Below, piece after piece: positions 30,579 through 40,548 of a stretch of 64,000 nt of DNA. Every line of letters starts with the position of its first letter. Position 1 is the stretch's first letter. The position numbers were made by a program, and so were the translations under genes. The notes below the pieces were generated by a model that searched no databases, had not been told where the DNA came from, and was given only the letters and a program-made list of their open reading frames with translations. Location: NCBI GenBank assembly GCA_015063585.1, contig SVTW01000002.1:23449-87448 (forward strand), in the 5' to 3' direction. The DNA is from Oscillospiraceae bacterium (GTDB taxonomy: Bacteria > Bacillota > Clostridia > Oscillospirales > CAG-272).

Positions 30579-30646
30579 AAATAAAACAGAGAGGGAAGCG
30601 TTCGTTTGAAAAAGCTTCCTTCTCCGTTATAGAGGGAGGGGTGTTG

Positions 30647-31267
30647 ATGAATTATCAGATCGCGATCTATTCAACCGACGAAATTTTTTCACGCATGATC
30701 GAGCTGGAGTTTTTGTTTCTCGGAAAAAGCGTATTTCGTGCCGCGCAGGCAGAGGAGCACGTCTTTTCGGATACCGTGATTTTGGATCTTGATACCGCAA
30801 CGCCGCCCCCCTCCGATTGCTATCGCCGCATGATCGGTTTTACCAACACCACCGCGCTCTCGGCAGACGACGCGCGACGGAAATGCTCGATGATCCTGCA
30901 CCGTCCGTTTGAGATTCGGCTGTTACGAAGCGAGGTGCTGGGAGAGAACTTTGTTGAAACGGCAAGGGGATCGCTGATACAGCCGCCCAAAAACGGATCA
31001 AGGCGCTTACAAATAAAACGAACAGAGAGCTGTGTTTCGGTGGACGGTGTCAATATTTCTCTCAGTCCGCGTGAGCTTGACGTAATGGAGCTCATGCTTG
31101 CAAGCAGAGGCGAGCCTGTTTCACGCACCGCCATTTCCGAACGGATCGGCGAATCGAGCGCAAATAAGGCGGACGTTTATATCTGCTATCTGCGCCGCAA
31201 ATTTGAGGCGGCGGTGGGGGATCGCTTGATCGCAACCGTGCGCGGAAAAGGATACCGGATATCATGA
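30647..31267 (+). CDS. Winged-helix DNA-binding protein with degenerate receiver-like N-terminus
   Basis: C-terminal LSPRELDVMELMLASRGEPVSRTAISERI...ANKADVYICYLRRKFEA..IATVRGKGYRIS (OmpR/PhoB type). Confidence 0.75.
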   Translation: MNYQIAIYSTDEIFSRMIELEFLFLGKSVFRAAQAEEHVFSDTVILDLDTATPPPSDCYRRMIGFTNTTALSADDARRKCSMILHRPFEIRLLRSEVLGENFVETARGSLIQPPKNGSRRLQIKRTESCVSVDGVNISLSPRELDVMELMLASRGEPVSRTAISERIGESSANKADVYICYLRRKFEAAVGDRLIATVRGKGYRIS

Positions 31268-31268
31268 T

Positions 31269-32627
31269 GTGAAAGGAGAAAATGGCGTGAAGGATTTTGT
31301 AATTGAGAATCAAAGATTGATCGCGTACAATGGAAAAAGCAAAGATCTGATTATCCCAAACGGTGTTATCGAGATCGAGTTTCAGCTCTTTCGGGGGTCA
31401 ACTGAGGTTGAGCGTGTGGCACTTCCGGGATCGTTATCCACGGTTGAAATGGGGAGCTTTCAGGACTGCACGTCACTCAAAAGCGCAGTACTGTTCGAGG
31501 GGATCAAAAAAGTGGATTGGTACGCGTTTCGGGACTGTAGTTCCCTGGAGGAGCTTTCGCTTCCCGATAGCTTGGAGGAGTTTGATGCAGAAGCCATTTT
31601 AGACTGTAAAAAACTTCGTTATAACGAATACGCAGGCGGAAAATATCTCGGCAATGAGAAAAATCCATACGTTGTTTTGGTCTCAGCGTCGGATAAGGAT
31701 ATGGATGCCTTTGAGATCCATCCGAATACGAGGGTGATTTTGGACGAGGTTTTTGCGGACTGCAAATATTTAAAACAGATCGTCCTTCCAAACGGTGTCA
31801 AGCGAATCAATTATTCCACGTTTCGGGGATGTGGATCCTTGGAAACCGTTCAATTTCCGCAATCTCTGAATGAGATCGGTCTGAACGCATTTGAGCATTG
31901 CAGCGCGCTGACACGGATTGATCTGCCCGAAACGCTGAAAAGGATCGAAGCACACGCCTTTGACGGTTGCGCCAAATTGAAAGACGTTCTCATTCCAAGC
32001 GCAATTGAAATGATCGGGGAAAAAGCCTTTGGGTATTGCCCACAGCTTTGCTATAACGAATATGCAGGCGGAAAATACCTCGGAAATGCTGAAAATCCGT
32101 TCGCGGTCCTTGCCGAAATCGCTCCTTGCACCGCAGAGCGGTTTTCCATTCATGAGGACGCGCGAATCATTATGGACTGCGTATTTAGCGGTTGTAAAAC
32201 CTTGAAGCAGGTTACGCTCCCACAAGGCATACGGCAAATCGGAGACCAAGCCTTTTGCGATTGCACCGCTTTGACGGAAATGCATTTTCCGGAGGGACTG
32301 CGCGAAATCGGGGCAAGCGCCTTTGTAAGTTGCTCGTCCTTGGTTTCCATCACCTTGCCGATGAAAGGCACCACGATTTGCGAGAACGCATTTGAGGGCT
32401 GTAGCGCGCTCGAACGGTTGGAGATCCACTGCAATTCGATTTGGGATTACGCTTTTTGCGATTGCACGTCGCTCAAGAGCGTGACAATTTCCGAAGGATC
32501 GAAATGGATAGGGGAGGGGATCTTCTGCGGTTGCTCAGAGATTACCGATGTATTCCTGCCGGCAGGACTTTCATTGCCGGACGATTGCTTTGAGGATTGT
32601 GAAAACGTTACCTTTCATGAGCAATAA
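31269..32627 (+). CDS. BspA-type leucine-rich repeat protein
   Basis: Repeated IGxxAFxxCxxLxxIxLPxxLxxI units; two copies of YNEYAGGKYLGNxxNP. Confidence 0.85.
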   Translation: MKGENGVKDFVIENQRLIAYNGKSKDLIIPNGVIEIEFQLFRGSTEVERVALPGSLSTVEMGSFQDCTSLKSAVLFEGIKKVDWYAFRDCSSLEELSLPDSLEEFDAEAILDCKKLRYNEYAGGKYLGNEKNPYVVLVSASDKDMDAFEIHPNTRVILDEVFADCKYLKQIVLPNGVKRINYSTFRGCGSLETVQFPQSLNEIGLNAFEHCSALTRIDLPETLKRIEAHAFDGCAKLKDVLIPSAIEMIGEKAFGYCPQLCYNEYAGGKYLGNAENPFAVLAEIAPCTAERFSIHEDARIIMDCVFSGCKTLKQVTLPQGIRQIGDQAFCDCTALTEMHFPEGLREIGASAFVSCSSLVSITLPMKGTTICENAFEGCSALERLEIHCNSIWDYAFCDCTSLKSVTISEGSKWIGEGIFCGCSEITDVFLPAGLSLPDDCFEDCENVTFHEQ

Positions 32628-32670
32628 AAAACACACGCGGAACAGATTTTCTGTTCCGCGTGTGTTTTTT
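32626..32670. terminator. Bidirectional terminator between convergent genes
   Basis: AAAAACACACGCGGAACAGA ttt TCTGTTCCGCGTGTGTTTTTTT. Confidence 0.9.
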
Positions 32671-32703
32671 TATTTGTAGATGTTTTTTGATAAATTATCA
32701 ATC

Positions 32704-33468
32704 TTAGCCCATCAGGTCGCTCATATCGAGGTATTCATCCGCATCAGCAGGAGCCTCGATCGTGGGAGCAGTGGTAATGTCCTTGAACTCATAAACAACG
32801 GTTGCTTTTGCAGCCATGCCGTCAGCATCGGTTGCTTCCTCGGTGGGAACGATCTCAAGATCCATAGCCATCTTGATCAGCTTGCCGCTCTTATCAAAGG
32901 TAAGGGTAACGTCAAACTTTTCAACCTTGATTTCATCGTCATCGCCAAAGAGCGAGCCGAGAACGCTGTCTGCAAAGTACTTCTTGCTGTCCTCACCTGC
33001 AAGTGCGATGGTAAAGAACTTGTTGTCGCCGTCTTTTTCGATCTTAACGTCCTTCAAAAGCTCTTCGGTCAGCTCAGGGAGAGCAACCTCACCGGTGTCA
33101 TAATCTTCTGCGAACTCATCGGCGCTAACTTCCATCTTCATCTTGCCGCCGAGCTCACCCATATCCATGTACATAACGCCATCAACGTAGAGGATCGTGT
33201 TTTCCATGGTTTCGCCGTCCATATCGACCTTGGTTACCATAGAGAGGTTCTCGCCATTTGCCTTCATATCCATCTCGATCTTCTGCTCCATGGCTTCGTC
33301 GCCACCGGTGATTTCGAGGTCGATCGTAACCTTCGCGTCAACACCGTTTGCCGCAGTCATAGCTTCGTTTGCAGCGGTATAGAGCGAATAGGGGGTTTCT
33401 TTTTTGCAGGAAGCAAAGGAAAAGAGGCAAACAATTGCCAGAACCAAAATCAAAATGCGTTTTTTCAT
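32704..33468 (-). CDS. Putative lipoprotein
   Basis: MKKRILILVLAIVCLFSFASCKKE lipobox; start corrected to 33468. Confidence 0.75.
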   Translation of the reverse strand: MKKRILILVLAIVCLFSFASCKKETPYSLYTAANEAMTAANGVDAKVTIDLEITGGDEAMEQKIEMDMKANGENLSMVTKVDMDGETMENTILYVDGVMYMDMGELGGKMKMEVSADEFAEDYDTGEVALPELTEELLKDVKIEKDGDNKFFTIALAGEDSKKYFADSVLGSLFGDDDEIKVEKFDVTLTFDKSGKLIKMAMDLEIVPTEEATDADGMAAKATVVYEFKDITTAPTIEAPADADEYLDMSDLMG

Positions 33469-33520
33469 GTCTTTCGTCCTTTCTTTCCCCGTTTGTTTTT
33501 TTATTTTTTGGGGTACTATC

Positions 33521-33549
33521 ATTTTAGCACAGAAATGTGAAAATGTCAA
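33521..33549 (-). promoter_or_regulatory. Promoter TTGACA-17-TAAAAT for lipoprotein gene
   Basis: Minus-strand reading, -35 33549-33544, -10 33526-33521. Confidence 0.7.
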
Positions 33550-33601
33550 TCCTTTTTTCATTTTTTCTTTTTTTTGTAGGGAGCGATAAAGCGTTGACCG
33601 G

Positions 33602-34657
33602 TCAGGAAATAATTCCGCCGCCAATTACACAATTGCCATCGTACATCACAACCGACTGCCCGGGGGAAATGGCCCGCTGCGGTTCATCAAAGTGAAGGAG
33701 CAGACGGTCCTCGTCGATCTGCTCTGCCGTGGCGCGGGCGGGAGATGCCTTGTATCGGATCTTTGCCTCCACGCGAATGGGGACGTTTATGCGGTCGGCG
33801 GCAATCAGGTTGATGCGGTGCGCTACAAGCTCCCGACGGAACAGTGCGTCATTGTCACCAAGCGTTACGGTATTGGTCTTTGCATTTTTCTCACAAACGT
33901 AGGTGGGTTTTCCAAAGGCTATTCCCAAGCCCTTGCGTTGACCGATGGTATACCGCAGGTGGCCCTCGTGTTTTCCGAGAATATTGCCTTCAAGATCGAT
34001 GAAATTACCGGAGGGGAATTTTAACCCCGTAATGCGTTCAATAAATCCAACGTAGTCGCCGTCGGGGATAAAGCAGATGTCCTGACTGTCCCTGCGTTCG
34101 GCGTTGCAAAAGCCGTTTGCGAGTGCCAATTCGCGGATCTCGTTTTTGGTCATGGAGCCAAGAGGAAAGAGCGTATGCGCGAGTTGATCCTGCGTGAGCT
34201 GCCACAAAACGTAGGATTGATCCTTGGAGTCGTCCACGGCACGGATCAGCTGATAACGCCCGTTGCCGTCTCGTTCAATGCGCGCGTAATGTCCCGTTGC
34301 AATTTTTTCACAGCCTTCTGCTTGCGCAAGCGAGAGCAAATGCCCGAACTTCATGGTACTGTTGCAGACCACGCAAGGATTCGGGGTTATCCCTTCCAGA
34401 TAGCTTTGAATAAAATAATCGATCACGTGTTGGCGAAATGCCTCGGAGCAATCATAAGTCATAAAGGGGATCGAGAGTAGATCTGCGATGCGGCGGGCAT
34501 CGCGTCCGTCCTCTTTCGGGGTAATTCCGATCTGTTCGGGGGAAAACAGCGACATCATTGCGCCCATGCAATCATAGCCCTGCTGTTTGAGGAGCCATGC
34601 CGCCACGCTGCTGTCCACACCGCCGCTCATGGCGATCATGATTTTTTCTTTCGTCAT
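33602..34657 (-). CDS. mnmA: tRNA-specific 2-thiouridylase MnmA
   Basis: IMIAMSGGVDSSVAAWLLKQQGYD, GITPNPCVVCNSTMKFG, RRDSQDICFIPDG. Confidence 0.95.
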   Translation of the reverse strand: MTKEKIMIAMSGGVDSSVAAWLLKQQGYDCMGAMMSLFSPEQIGITPKEDGRDARRIADLLSIPFMTYDCSEAFRQHVIDYFIQSYLEGITPNPCVVCNSTMKFGHLLSLAQAEGCEKIATGHYARIERDGNGRYQLIRAVDDSKDQSYVLWQLTQDQLAHTLFPLGSMTKNEIRELALANGFCNAERRDSQDICFIPDGDYVGFIERITGLKFPSGNFIDLEGNILGKHEGHLRYTIGQRKGLGIAFGKPTYVCEKNAKTNTVTLGDNDALFRRELVAHRINLIAADRINVPIRVEAKIRYKASPARATAEQIDEDRLLLHFDEPQRAISPGQSVVMYDGNCVIGGGIIS

Positions 34658-34679
34658 GCGTATCCTCCTTTTTAAAAGA

Positions 34680-35183
34680 TCAGTCATTCCATGTGTACGC
34701 GGTCAGGTTTCCCGTTCCCTGCAAGCCTTCAAAATTTCCCTGCCGCAGAATTTCATAAACGGCAACCGCCACTGTATTGGAGAGATTGAGGGAGCGCAGT
34801 CCTTCCCGCATCGGAAGACGCACGCAGGTATCGGGATTTTTCAGAAGCAGCTCCTCGGGCAGTCCTTTTGTTTCCTTGCCAAACATAATAAAAACAGGGG
34901 AGGGGTAGGAGATCTCGGTATAAACGTGACGTGCTTTGGTGGTAAAATAAAACACCTTGGCATCGGGATTTTTTTGATAAAAATCCTCCAACCCATCGTA
35001 ATAGGTGATATCGAGATGGTGCCAATAGTCAAGTCCTGCACGTTTGAGCTTTTTATCGTCGATGGTAAACCCGAGCGGGCGGATCAGATGGAGTGCCGCG
35101 CCCGTAGCGGCGCAGGTACGCGCGATGTTTCCCGTATTTTGCGGAATTTCGGGTTCGTGGAGTACAATATTGATTGATTTCAT
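34680..35183 (-). CDS. trmL: tRNA (cytidine(34)-2'-O)-methyltransferase TrmL-like
   Basis: NIVLHEPEIPQNTGNIARTCAATGAALHLI, FGKETKGLPEELL, LRSLNLSNTVAVAVYE. Confidence 0.92.
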   Translation of the reverse strand: MKSINIVLHEPEIPQNTGNIARTCAATGAALHLIRPLGFTIDDKKLKRAGLDYWHHLDITYYDGLEDFYQKNPDAKVFYFTTKARHVYTEISYPSPVFIMFGKETKGLPEELLLKNPDTCVRLPMREGLRSLNLSNTVAVAVYEILRQGNFEGLQGTGNLTAYTWND

Positions 35184-35419
35184 GGAATCAAACAGCCTTT
35201 CTGATAGGTTTTTCGGATAGTAGACGGATACATGATAGCACATTTTTCTATTTTGTGCAAGAGAAAAGAATAAAATTTACAATTTCTAATATATTTTTAT
35301 CTAAAATTATAGTATAATAAAATCAATATTATAAAATGGCGGAGTTTTTAAATCTGAGCCGATCGGGTCCCATGTTTTTAAAAATTTAAAAAAACAACGG
35401 GGATTCAACCAATCGGTGA

Positions 35420-35448
35420 TTGCAAAACGTAAGTGCATGTGATATGAT
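35420..35448 (+). promoter_or_regulatory. Promoter TTGCAA-17-TATGAT upstream of secA
   Basis: -35 35420-35425, -10 35443-35448. Confidence 0.65.
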
Positions 35449-35474
35449 AATCGCAGTGCCGGATCCGCCGAAAG

Positions 35475-35503
35475 ATCGCACCGTTTTCCTTCCTCGGTGC
35501 GAT
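35475..35503 (+). promoter_or_regulatory. secA 5'UTR hairpin ATCGCACCG/CGGTGCGAT
   Basis: 9-bp perfect stem, 11-nt loop, just upstream of the SD. Confidence 0.6.
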
Positions 35504-35527
35504 AGGGAAAAGAAAGGATCGACCGTT

Positions 35528-38299
35528 ATGTCTTTGATTACGAAAATGTTCGGAACCTACAGCCAGCGTCAGCTTAAAAAGCTGACCGTTATTGCCGACC
35601 GCATTGATGCGCTGGCGGAAAAGTATGCCGCAATGACCAATGAGGAGCTGCAGGGCGTGACCCCCGCTTTGCGCGCCCGTTTGGCGGCAGGGGAGACCAC
35701 CGACGATATTTTGACCGATGCGTTTGCCGCGATCCGTGAGGCAGACACCCGCGTGCTTGGCAAGCGACCCTTCCGCGTGCAGATCCTTGGCGGAATTGTT
35801 TTGCATCAGGGGCGTATTGCCGAGATGAAAACAGGTGAGGGTAAAACGCTTGTTGCAACGCTTCCCGCATATCTCAACGCACTTTCGGGCAACGGTGTTC
35901 ACATTGTAACCGTGAACGATTATCTGGCGCGCGTCGGTGCCGAGGAGATGGGGCGTGTGTATGAATTTATGGGGCTGACAACGGGGCTTGTTGTCCACGG
36001 ACAGAGCCACGAGGAAAAGCAGGCGGCGTACCGTGCCGACATTACCTACGGTACCAACAATGAGTTCGGCTTCGATTATCTCCGCGATAATATGGCGGTA
36101 TATAAACGGGATATGGTTCAGCGCGGTCACGTTTTCGCGATTGTGGACGAGGTCGACTCGATCCTGATCGATGAAGCGCGTACGCCTCTGATCATTTCGG
36201 GATCGGGCGAAAAGGCGACCGATCTTTATGAGCGTGCCGAGCGGTTGGTGCGCGGAATGCGCAAGTTTGTGATCAAGGAGCTTGACAATAAAAAGGATCA
36301 GGACGACATCAACGCAGACTATGTGGTTGATGAAAAAGCCAACCATGCGGTCTTAACACCGCAGGGTGTGAAAAAGACCGAGCAGTTTTTCGGAATTGAA
36401 AATCTTTCGGATATGGAAAACGCAATGATCGCGCACCACGTAAATCAGGCGATCTCGGCACATGGCTGCAAGCACCGCGACGTGGACTACGTTGTAAATG
36501 AAAAGGGTGTTGTGATCGTAGATGCCTTTACGGGGCGTTTGATGCCCGGCAGACGCTACTCCGACGGACTCCATCAAGCAATTGAAGCCAAGGAAGGCGT
36601 GCAGGTACAAAAAGAGAATAAGACGCTTGCAACCATCACCTTCCAAAACTATTTCCGCATGTACCGCAAGCTTTCGGGTATGACGGGAACGGCACTGACC
36701 GAGGAGAGTGAGTTCCGTGAGATCTACCGCCTTGACGTGGTTGAGATTCCAACCAACAAGCCGATGATCCGCATTGACCACCCCGACGTTGTCTACCGCG
36801 GAATGGAAGGAAAATACCGCGCGATCGTGGAAAAAATTCGCGAATGTCACGAAAAGGGACAACCGGTTCTGGTTGGTACGGTTTCGATCGACAAATCCGA
36901 GGCGCTCTCTGCGCGTTTGACGAAGGCGGGAATCCGCCACACCGTGCTCAACGCCAAGCATCACGAAAAAGAAGCCGAGATCGTTGCGCAGGCAGGTAAA
37001 TTCGGCGCGGTTACCATTTCCACCAATATGGCGGGACGCGGAACCGATATTCTGCTCGGCGGCAATCCCGAGTTCATGGCAAAAGCCGAGATGCGCTCAC
37101 GCGGATATGACGAGGAGCTGATTCAGCATTGCACCGGCTTTACCAATACCGATGATGAGGCATTGGCGGAAGCACGCGAAACCTTCCGCGCACTTGTTAA
37201 GCAGTACCGCGAGGAGATCGAGCCCGAGGCGAAGCGCGTGCGTGAGGCGGGCGGTCTCTTTATTCTGGGTACAGAGCGCCACGAAAGCCGACGCATCGAC
37301 AATCAGCTGCGCGGTCGTGCAGGCCGTCAGGGGGACCCGGGTGAATCGCGCTTCTTCCTCTCCATGGAGGACGATCTGATGCGCTTGTTCGGAACCGATC
37401 GGATTCAGGGCATTGTGAGCGCGCTGAAAATCAAGGAGGACGAGTGTGTGGACCTCAAGGTCCTGTCGGGCGGTATCGAGCGCGCACAGAATCATTTGGA
37501 GGAAAACAATTTTAAGCGCAGAAAGTACGTTTTGGCATACGATGACGTTATGAACCATCAGCGCACCATCATCTACAAGCAGCGTCAGGACGTGCTTGAC
37601 GAGGAGGACGTTTCGGAAACCATTCGCAAAATGTTCCTTTCCTCGGTTGAAAGCGCGGTTGCCGAATTTACCAACGGCGATGTTCCCGATGAATGGGATT
37701 TTGACGGCTTGCGCAGTTATTTTGCGGGAACGCTTACAACCGATTCGGATTTCCACTACACGCAGGAGGAGTTGAACCATCTGGAGCGTGAGTCAATCAC
37801 AGAGCTGCTCAGCGAGCGTATTCTCGCGCGCTATGAGGAGAAGGAAAAGCTGTTCGGTGCCGAGATGCTGCGTGAGCTGGAGCGCGCGATTCTGTTGCGT
37901 CAGGTCGATCTGGCATGGATGGAGCATCTTGATACGATGGAGGATTTGAAGGGAAGCGTGGGGCTTCAGGCATATGCCCAGCGTGACCCCATTACCGAAT
38001 TCCGTATCCAGGGAGCCGAGCTGTTTGAAGGAATGGTGGAGGAGATCCGTCAAAAAACGGTACGCGCTTTGCTCTCTCTTGTTCCGCAGGAGAAGCCGAT
38101 CAAGCGTGTGCAGGTCGCAAAGCCGATCTTTGCGGGTCCCGCATCGCCCGTTGTAAAACACAAAAAGGCACCCGTAGCCGGACGCGCGCCCACAACCTTT
38201 GTAAAATCCTCGGCGGATATCGGGCGAAACGATCTTTGTCCTTGCGGAAGCGGCAAAAAATATAAAGCATGCTGCATGCGCAAGAACGCAGGAAATTAA
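35528..38299 (+). CDS. secA: Preprotein translocase ATPase SecA
   Basis: EMKTGEGKTLVATLPAYLNAL, GRAGRQGDPGESRFFLS, C-terminal CPCGSGKKYKACC. Confidence 0.97.
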   Translation: MSLITKMFGTYSQRQLKKLTVIADRIDALAEKYAAMTNEELQGVTPALRARLAAGETTDDILTDAFAAIREADTRVLGKRPFRVQILGGIVLHQGRIAEMKTGEGKTLVATLPAYLNALSGNGVHIVTVNDYLARVGAEEMGRVYEFMGLTTGLVVHGQSHEEKQAAYRADITYGTNNEFGFDYLRDNMAVYKRDMVQRGHVFAIVDEVDSILIDEARTPLIISGSGEKATDLYERAERLVRGMRKFVIKELDNKKDQDDINADYVVDEKANHAVLTPQGVKKTEQFFGIENLSDMENAMIAHHVNQAISAHGCKHRDVDYVVNEKGVVIVDAFTGRLMPGRRYSDGLHQAIEAKEGVQVQKENKTLATITFQNYFRMYRKLSGMTGTALTEESEFREIYRLDVVEIPTNKPMIRIDHPDVVYRGMEGKYRAIVEKIRECHEKGQPVLVGTVSIDKSEALSARLTKAGIRHTVLNAKHHEKEAEIVAQAGKFGAVTISTNMAGRGTDILLGGNPEFMAKAEMRSRGYDEELIQHCTGFTNTDDEALAEARETFRALVKQYREEIEPEAKRVREAGGLFILGTERHESRRIDNQLRGRAGRQGDPGESRFFLSMEDDLMRLFGTDRIQGIVSALKIKEDECVDLKVLSGGIERAQNHLEENNFKRRKYVLAYDDVMNHQRTIIYKQRQDVLDEEDVSETIRKMFLSSVESAVAEFTNGDVPDEWDFDGLRSYFAGTLTTDSDFHYTQEELNHLERESITELLSERILARYEEKEKLFGAEMLRELERAILLRQVDLAWMEHLDTMEDLKGSVGLQAYAQRDPITEFRIQGAELFEGMVEEIRQKTVRALLSLVPQEKPIKRVQVAKPIFAGPASPVVKHKKAPVAGRAPTTFVKSSADIGRNDLCPCGSGKKYKACCMRKNAGN

Positions 38300-38302
38300 C
38301 GG

Positions 38303-39043
38303 GTGACAGACATGGGATTTGGTTATCTTTTGATCGGATATCTGATCACGTTTGTGCTGTATATGACGGTCAACGGACTTGGATTTGGAGGCTTGGCGCT
38401 TTTGCTTGGATATGGGCTGATGTTTTATGCCCTTGGGGAGCTATGCCGCTACCACCGCGCATTTCTTTACGCAAAGTGGCTCCTCGTACCGTGCTTTCCG
38501 CTTGCACTGTACGATCTTTTGGGCACTCTTGATGAAATGCTTTTGTGGGGGCTTCCGATCTACGGTTCTGCCGTGACAAATGTGACCGATTGGCTCACGT
38601 TCCTGCTCCTGATCGCATTTAATCTTGCGATGCTGTACGGTATCCGCATGATCGCGACCGACGTTGGAATTGGACATATGGCAACTACCGCAATGAGAAA
38701 TTCCTTTTTCGTAGGGCTTTATGCCATTCTTTACCTGTTTGTAAGACTGCCGATCGCGGCACTGGACGGTGCGCGCCCCTATTTGGGAATTGCTTTGATG
38801 CTTTGTAATTTGATGTGGATTTTTTTCAATCTGCTTCTCCTGCTCTCCTGCAACAAAAATATTTGCCGCGCGGGAGATGAAGATCAGCCCGCAAAGCCCT
38901 CTCGGTTTGCGTGGGTCAATCGAATCGGGGACGCTTACGAGCGCAACCGTCAAAAGGCGATCGACAATACCACACGTGAGGCGGAGGCGGTTTTGCGTCG
39001 ACGTAAGGAACGGCGTGAATCCAAAAAGAAAAAGAAAAAATAA
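38303..39043 (+). CDS. Hypothetical multi-TM protein with basic C-terminus
   Basis: Hydrophobic helices; KKKKKK tail. Confidence 0.5.
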   Translation: MTDMGFGYLLIGYLITFVLYMTVNGLGFGGLALLLGYGLMFYALGELCRYHRAFLYAKWLLVPCFPLALYDLLGTLDEMLLWGLPIYGSAVTNVTDWLTFLLLIAFNLAMLYGIRMIATDVGIGHMATTAMRNSFFVGLYAILYLFVRLPIAALDGARPYLGIALMLCNLMWIFFNLLLLLSCNKNICRAGDEDQPAKPSRFAWVNRIGDAYERNRQKAIDNTTREAEAVLRRRKERRESKKKKKK

Positions 39044-39073
39044 TCGACCGCTCTCGGAAAGGAGAAGGCAACC

Positions 39074-40495
39074 ATGCAAGAAAAAAATAAAATGGGCAGA
39101 GGTTTTCTGTTAATCCTTTTGTCCGCGCTCTTTCTGTTTAATCCCGTGATCGGCTTTGTCGATCCGGTGCCAAACTGCTTCGGCTATCTGCTCCTTTGTC
39201 TTGGACTGTCACAACTTGCCGATCTTTCCGAATCGGTTTCCGAATCGCTTCGCCGTTTTCGCATTTTGTTGCTTTTGAGCCTTGCGCACATGCTTGGCAT
39301 CTATTTGATCTACGGTGTAATGGGAGCACGCTCCGCTGAAATGAATCGCCTGGAACAGCCGGTTTATATTCTTTTGGCGTCCTTTTTGTTCCTTTTGGCG
39401 CAGTGGTATTTTCTGATCCCCGCAATGCGTGATCTTTTCAAAGGAATCCGGACCTTAGCCGAGGCGCAGGGGGCTGACGCTCTGACGCGTGAAAACAGAA
39501 AAGGGAAGACTCCGATCGATCGAATCCGTACCGCAACAACGCGCTTTGTGATCCTGTCCTCGCTTTTCGCGATGCTTCCCGAGTTGACGATCCTGACATC
39601 CTTCGAATATGAAGTTGAAAATCGGTATTTCCCGTTTGATTGGTATCGTTTTGTCGGACTTTTTCGGATTTTGTTTGGCTTTGCCGCATTTGTCGTTGGA
39701 ATACTGTGGCTGATTCGTATGATTCGGGTTTGTATCAAAGCCATGAAGGACAAGCCATGGCTCGATGCACTCCATGAAAGATACTGCCGCGAGGTCTTGC
39801 CGCAAACAGGCATGTTGACGGTACGGCGCTTCTCCGGTGTGTTTTTCCTGTTTCGGCTTGCGTTGATCTTTGCGATCAGCCTGCGTTTTGACAACCAATC
39901 CATCTTGCCCGCATTCTTTTTTGCAATCCTTGCGATCTTCGCAATCTATAGCCTGGGTGATCTTGTTTCCCGCGAGGCACGCCTGCCTGTTTTCATCGCA
40001 TCGGTGTGGCTTGGCGGTGTTGGTGTGGCACAGATCTTTTTTACAGCCGATTATCTCAAGCATTTTCTGCCCGAGGCCTCGCTTTACCAGCCCGATGCTT
40101 ACCGCGCATTTTTGATTGTGCGCGCGATTGACGTGGCAGAGGTCGTGCTGACTTTTGTGCTTGTTTGGATTCTTTTGCGCTTTTTTATGTCGATCGTCAC
40201 GTCACACACCGCGGTCGATTACGGGTCCAATGACGCGCGCTATCTATCCGCGGACGCAACCAAGCGCCTGCACCGTGAATTCCGTGTACGCCATTATCTC
40301 TCTTTGATCTTTTTCTTTATCGGCACTTGCTTTGGAATTGTTGACGCGTGGTTTCGTTTGGAGTATCCGTGGATGTGGATTCCCGCCGCACTTTTTACCG
40401 TAGTTGGAATCGCTTGCGCGTATTCCTTCCTGTTTGAATTAAAAACGCAGATCCAATATACGTATCGTTCAAATGGCATGAATAAAAATCAATGA
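39074..40495 (+). CDS. Hypothetical multi-TM protein
   Basis: Many hydrophobic helices; RBS GGAAAGGAG. Confidence 0.55.
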   Translation: MQEKNKMGRGFLLILLSALFLFNPVIGFVDPVPNCFGYLLLCLGLSQLADLSESVSESLRRFRILLLLSLAHMLGIYLIYGVMGARSAEMNRLEQPVYILLASFLFLLAQWYFLIPAMRDLFKGIRTLAEAQGADALTRENRKGKTPIDRIRTATTRFVILSSLFAMLPELTILTSFEYEVENRYFPFDWYRFVGLFRILFGFAAFVVGILWLIRMIRVCIKAMKDKPWLDALHERYCREVLPQTGMLTVRRFSGVFFLFRLALIFAISLRFDNQSILPAFFFAILAIFAIYSLGDLVSREARLPVFIASVWLGGVGVAQIFFTADYLKHFLPEASLYQPDAYRAFLIVRAIDVAEVVLTFVLVWILLRFFMSIVTSHTAVDYGSNDARYLSADATKRLHREFRVRHYLSLIFFFIGTCFGIVDAWFRLEYPWMWIPAALFTVVGIACAYSFLFELKTQIQYTYRSNGMNKNQ

Positions 40496-40508
40496 CGCGG
40501 CACATACT

Positions 40509-40535
40509 TTTTTTGTAATTCCCAATTACAAAAAA
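40509..40535 (+). promoter_or_regulatory. 5'UTR hairpin TTTTTTGTAATT-CCC-AATTACAAAAAA abutting the SD of the N/Q-rich ORF
   Basis: 12-bp perfect stem, GGAG at 40536-40539. Confidence 0.75.
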
Positions 40536-40548
40536 GGAGTGCAAAACA

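Noticed and set aside
30590-30625. Terminator after leuS (GAGAGGGAAGC/GCTTCCTTCTC)
   Set aside because: Stem is present but there is no T-tract, so I do not call it a terminator
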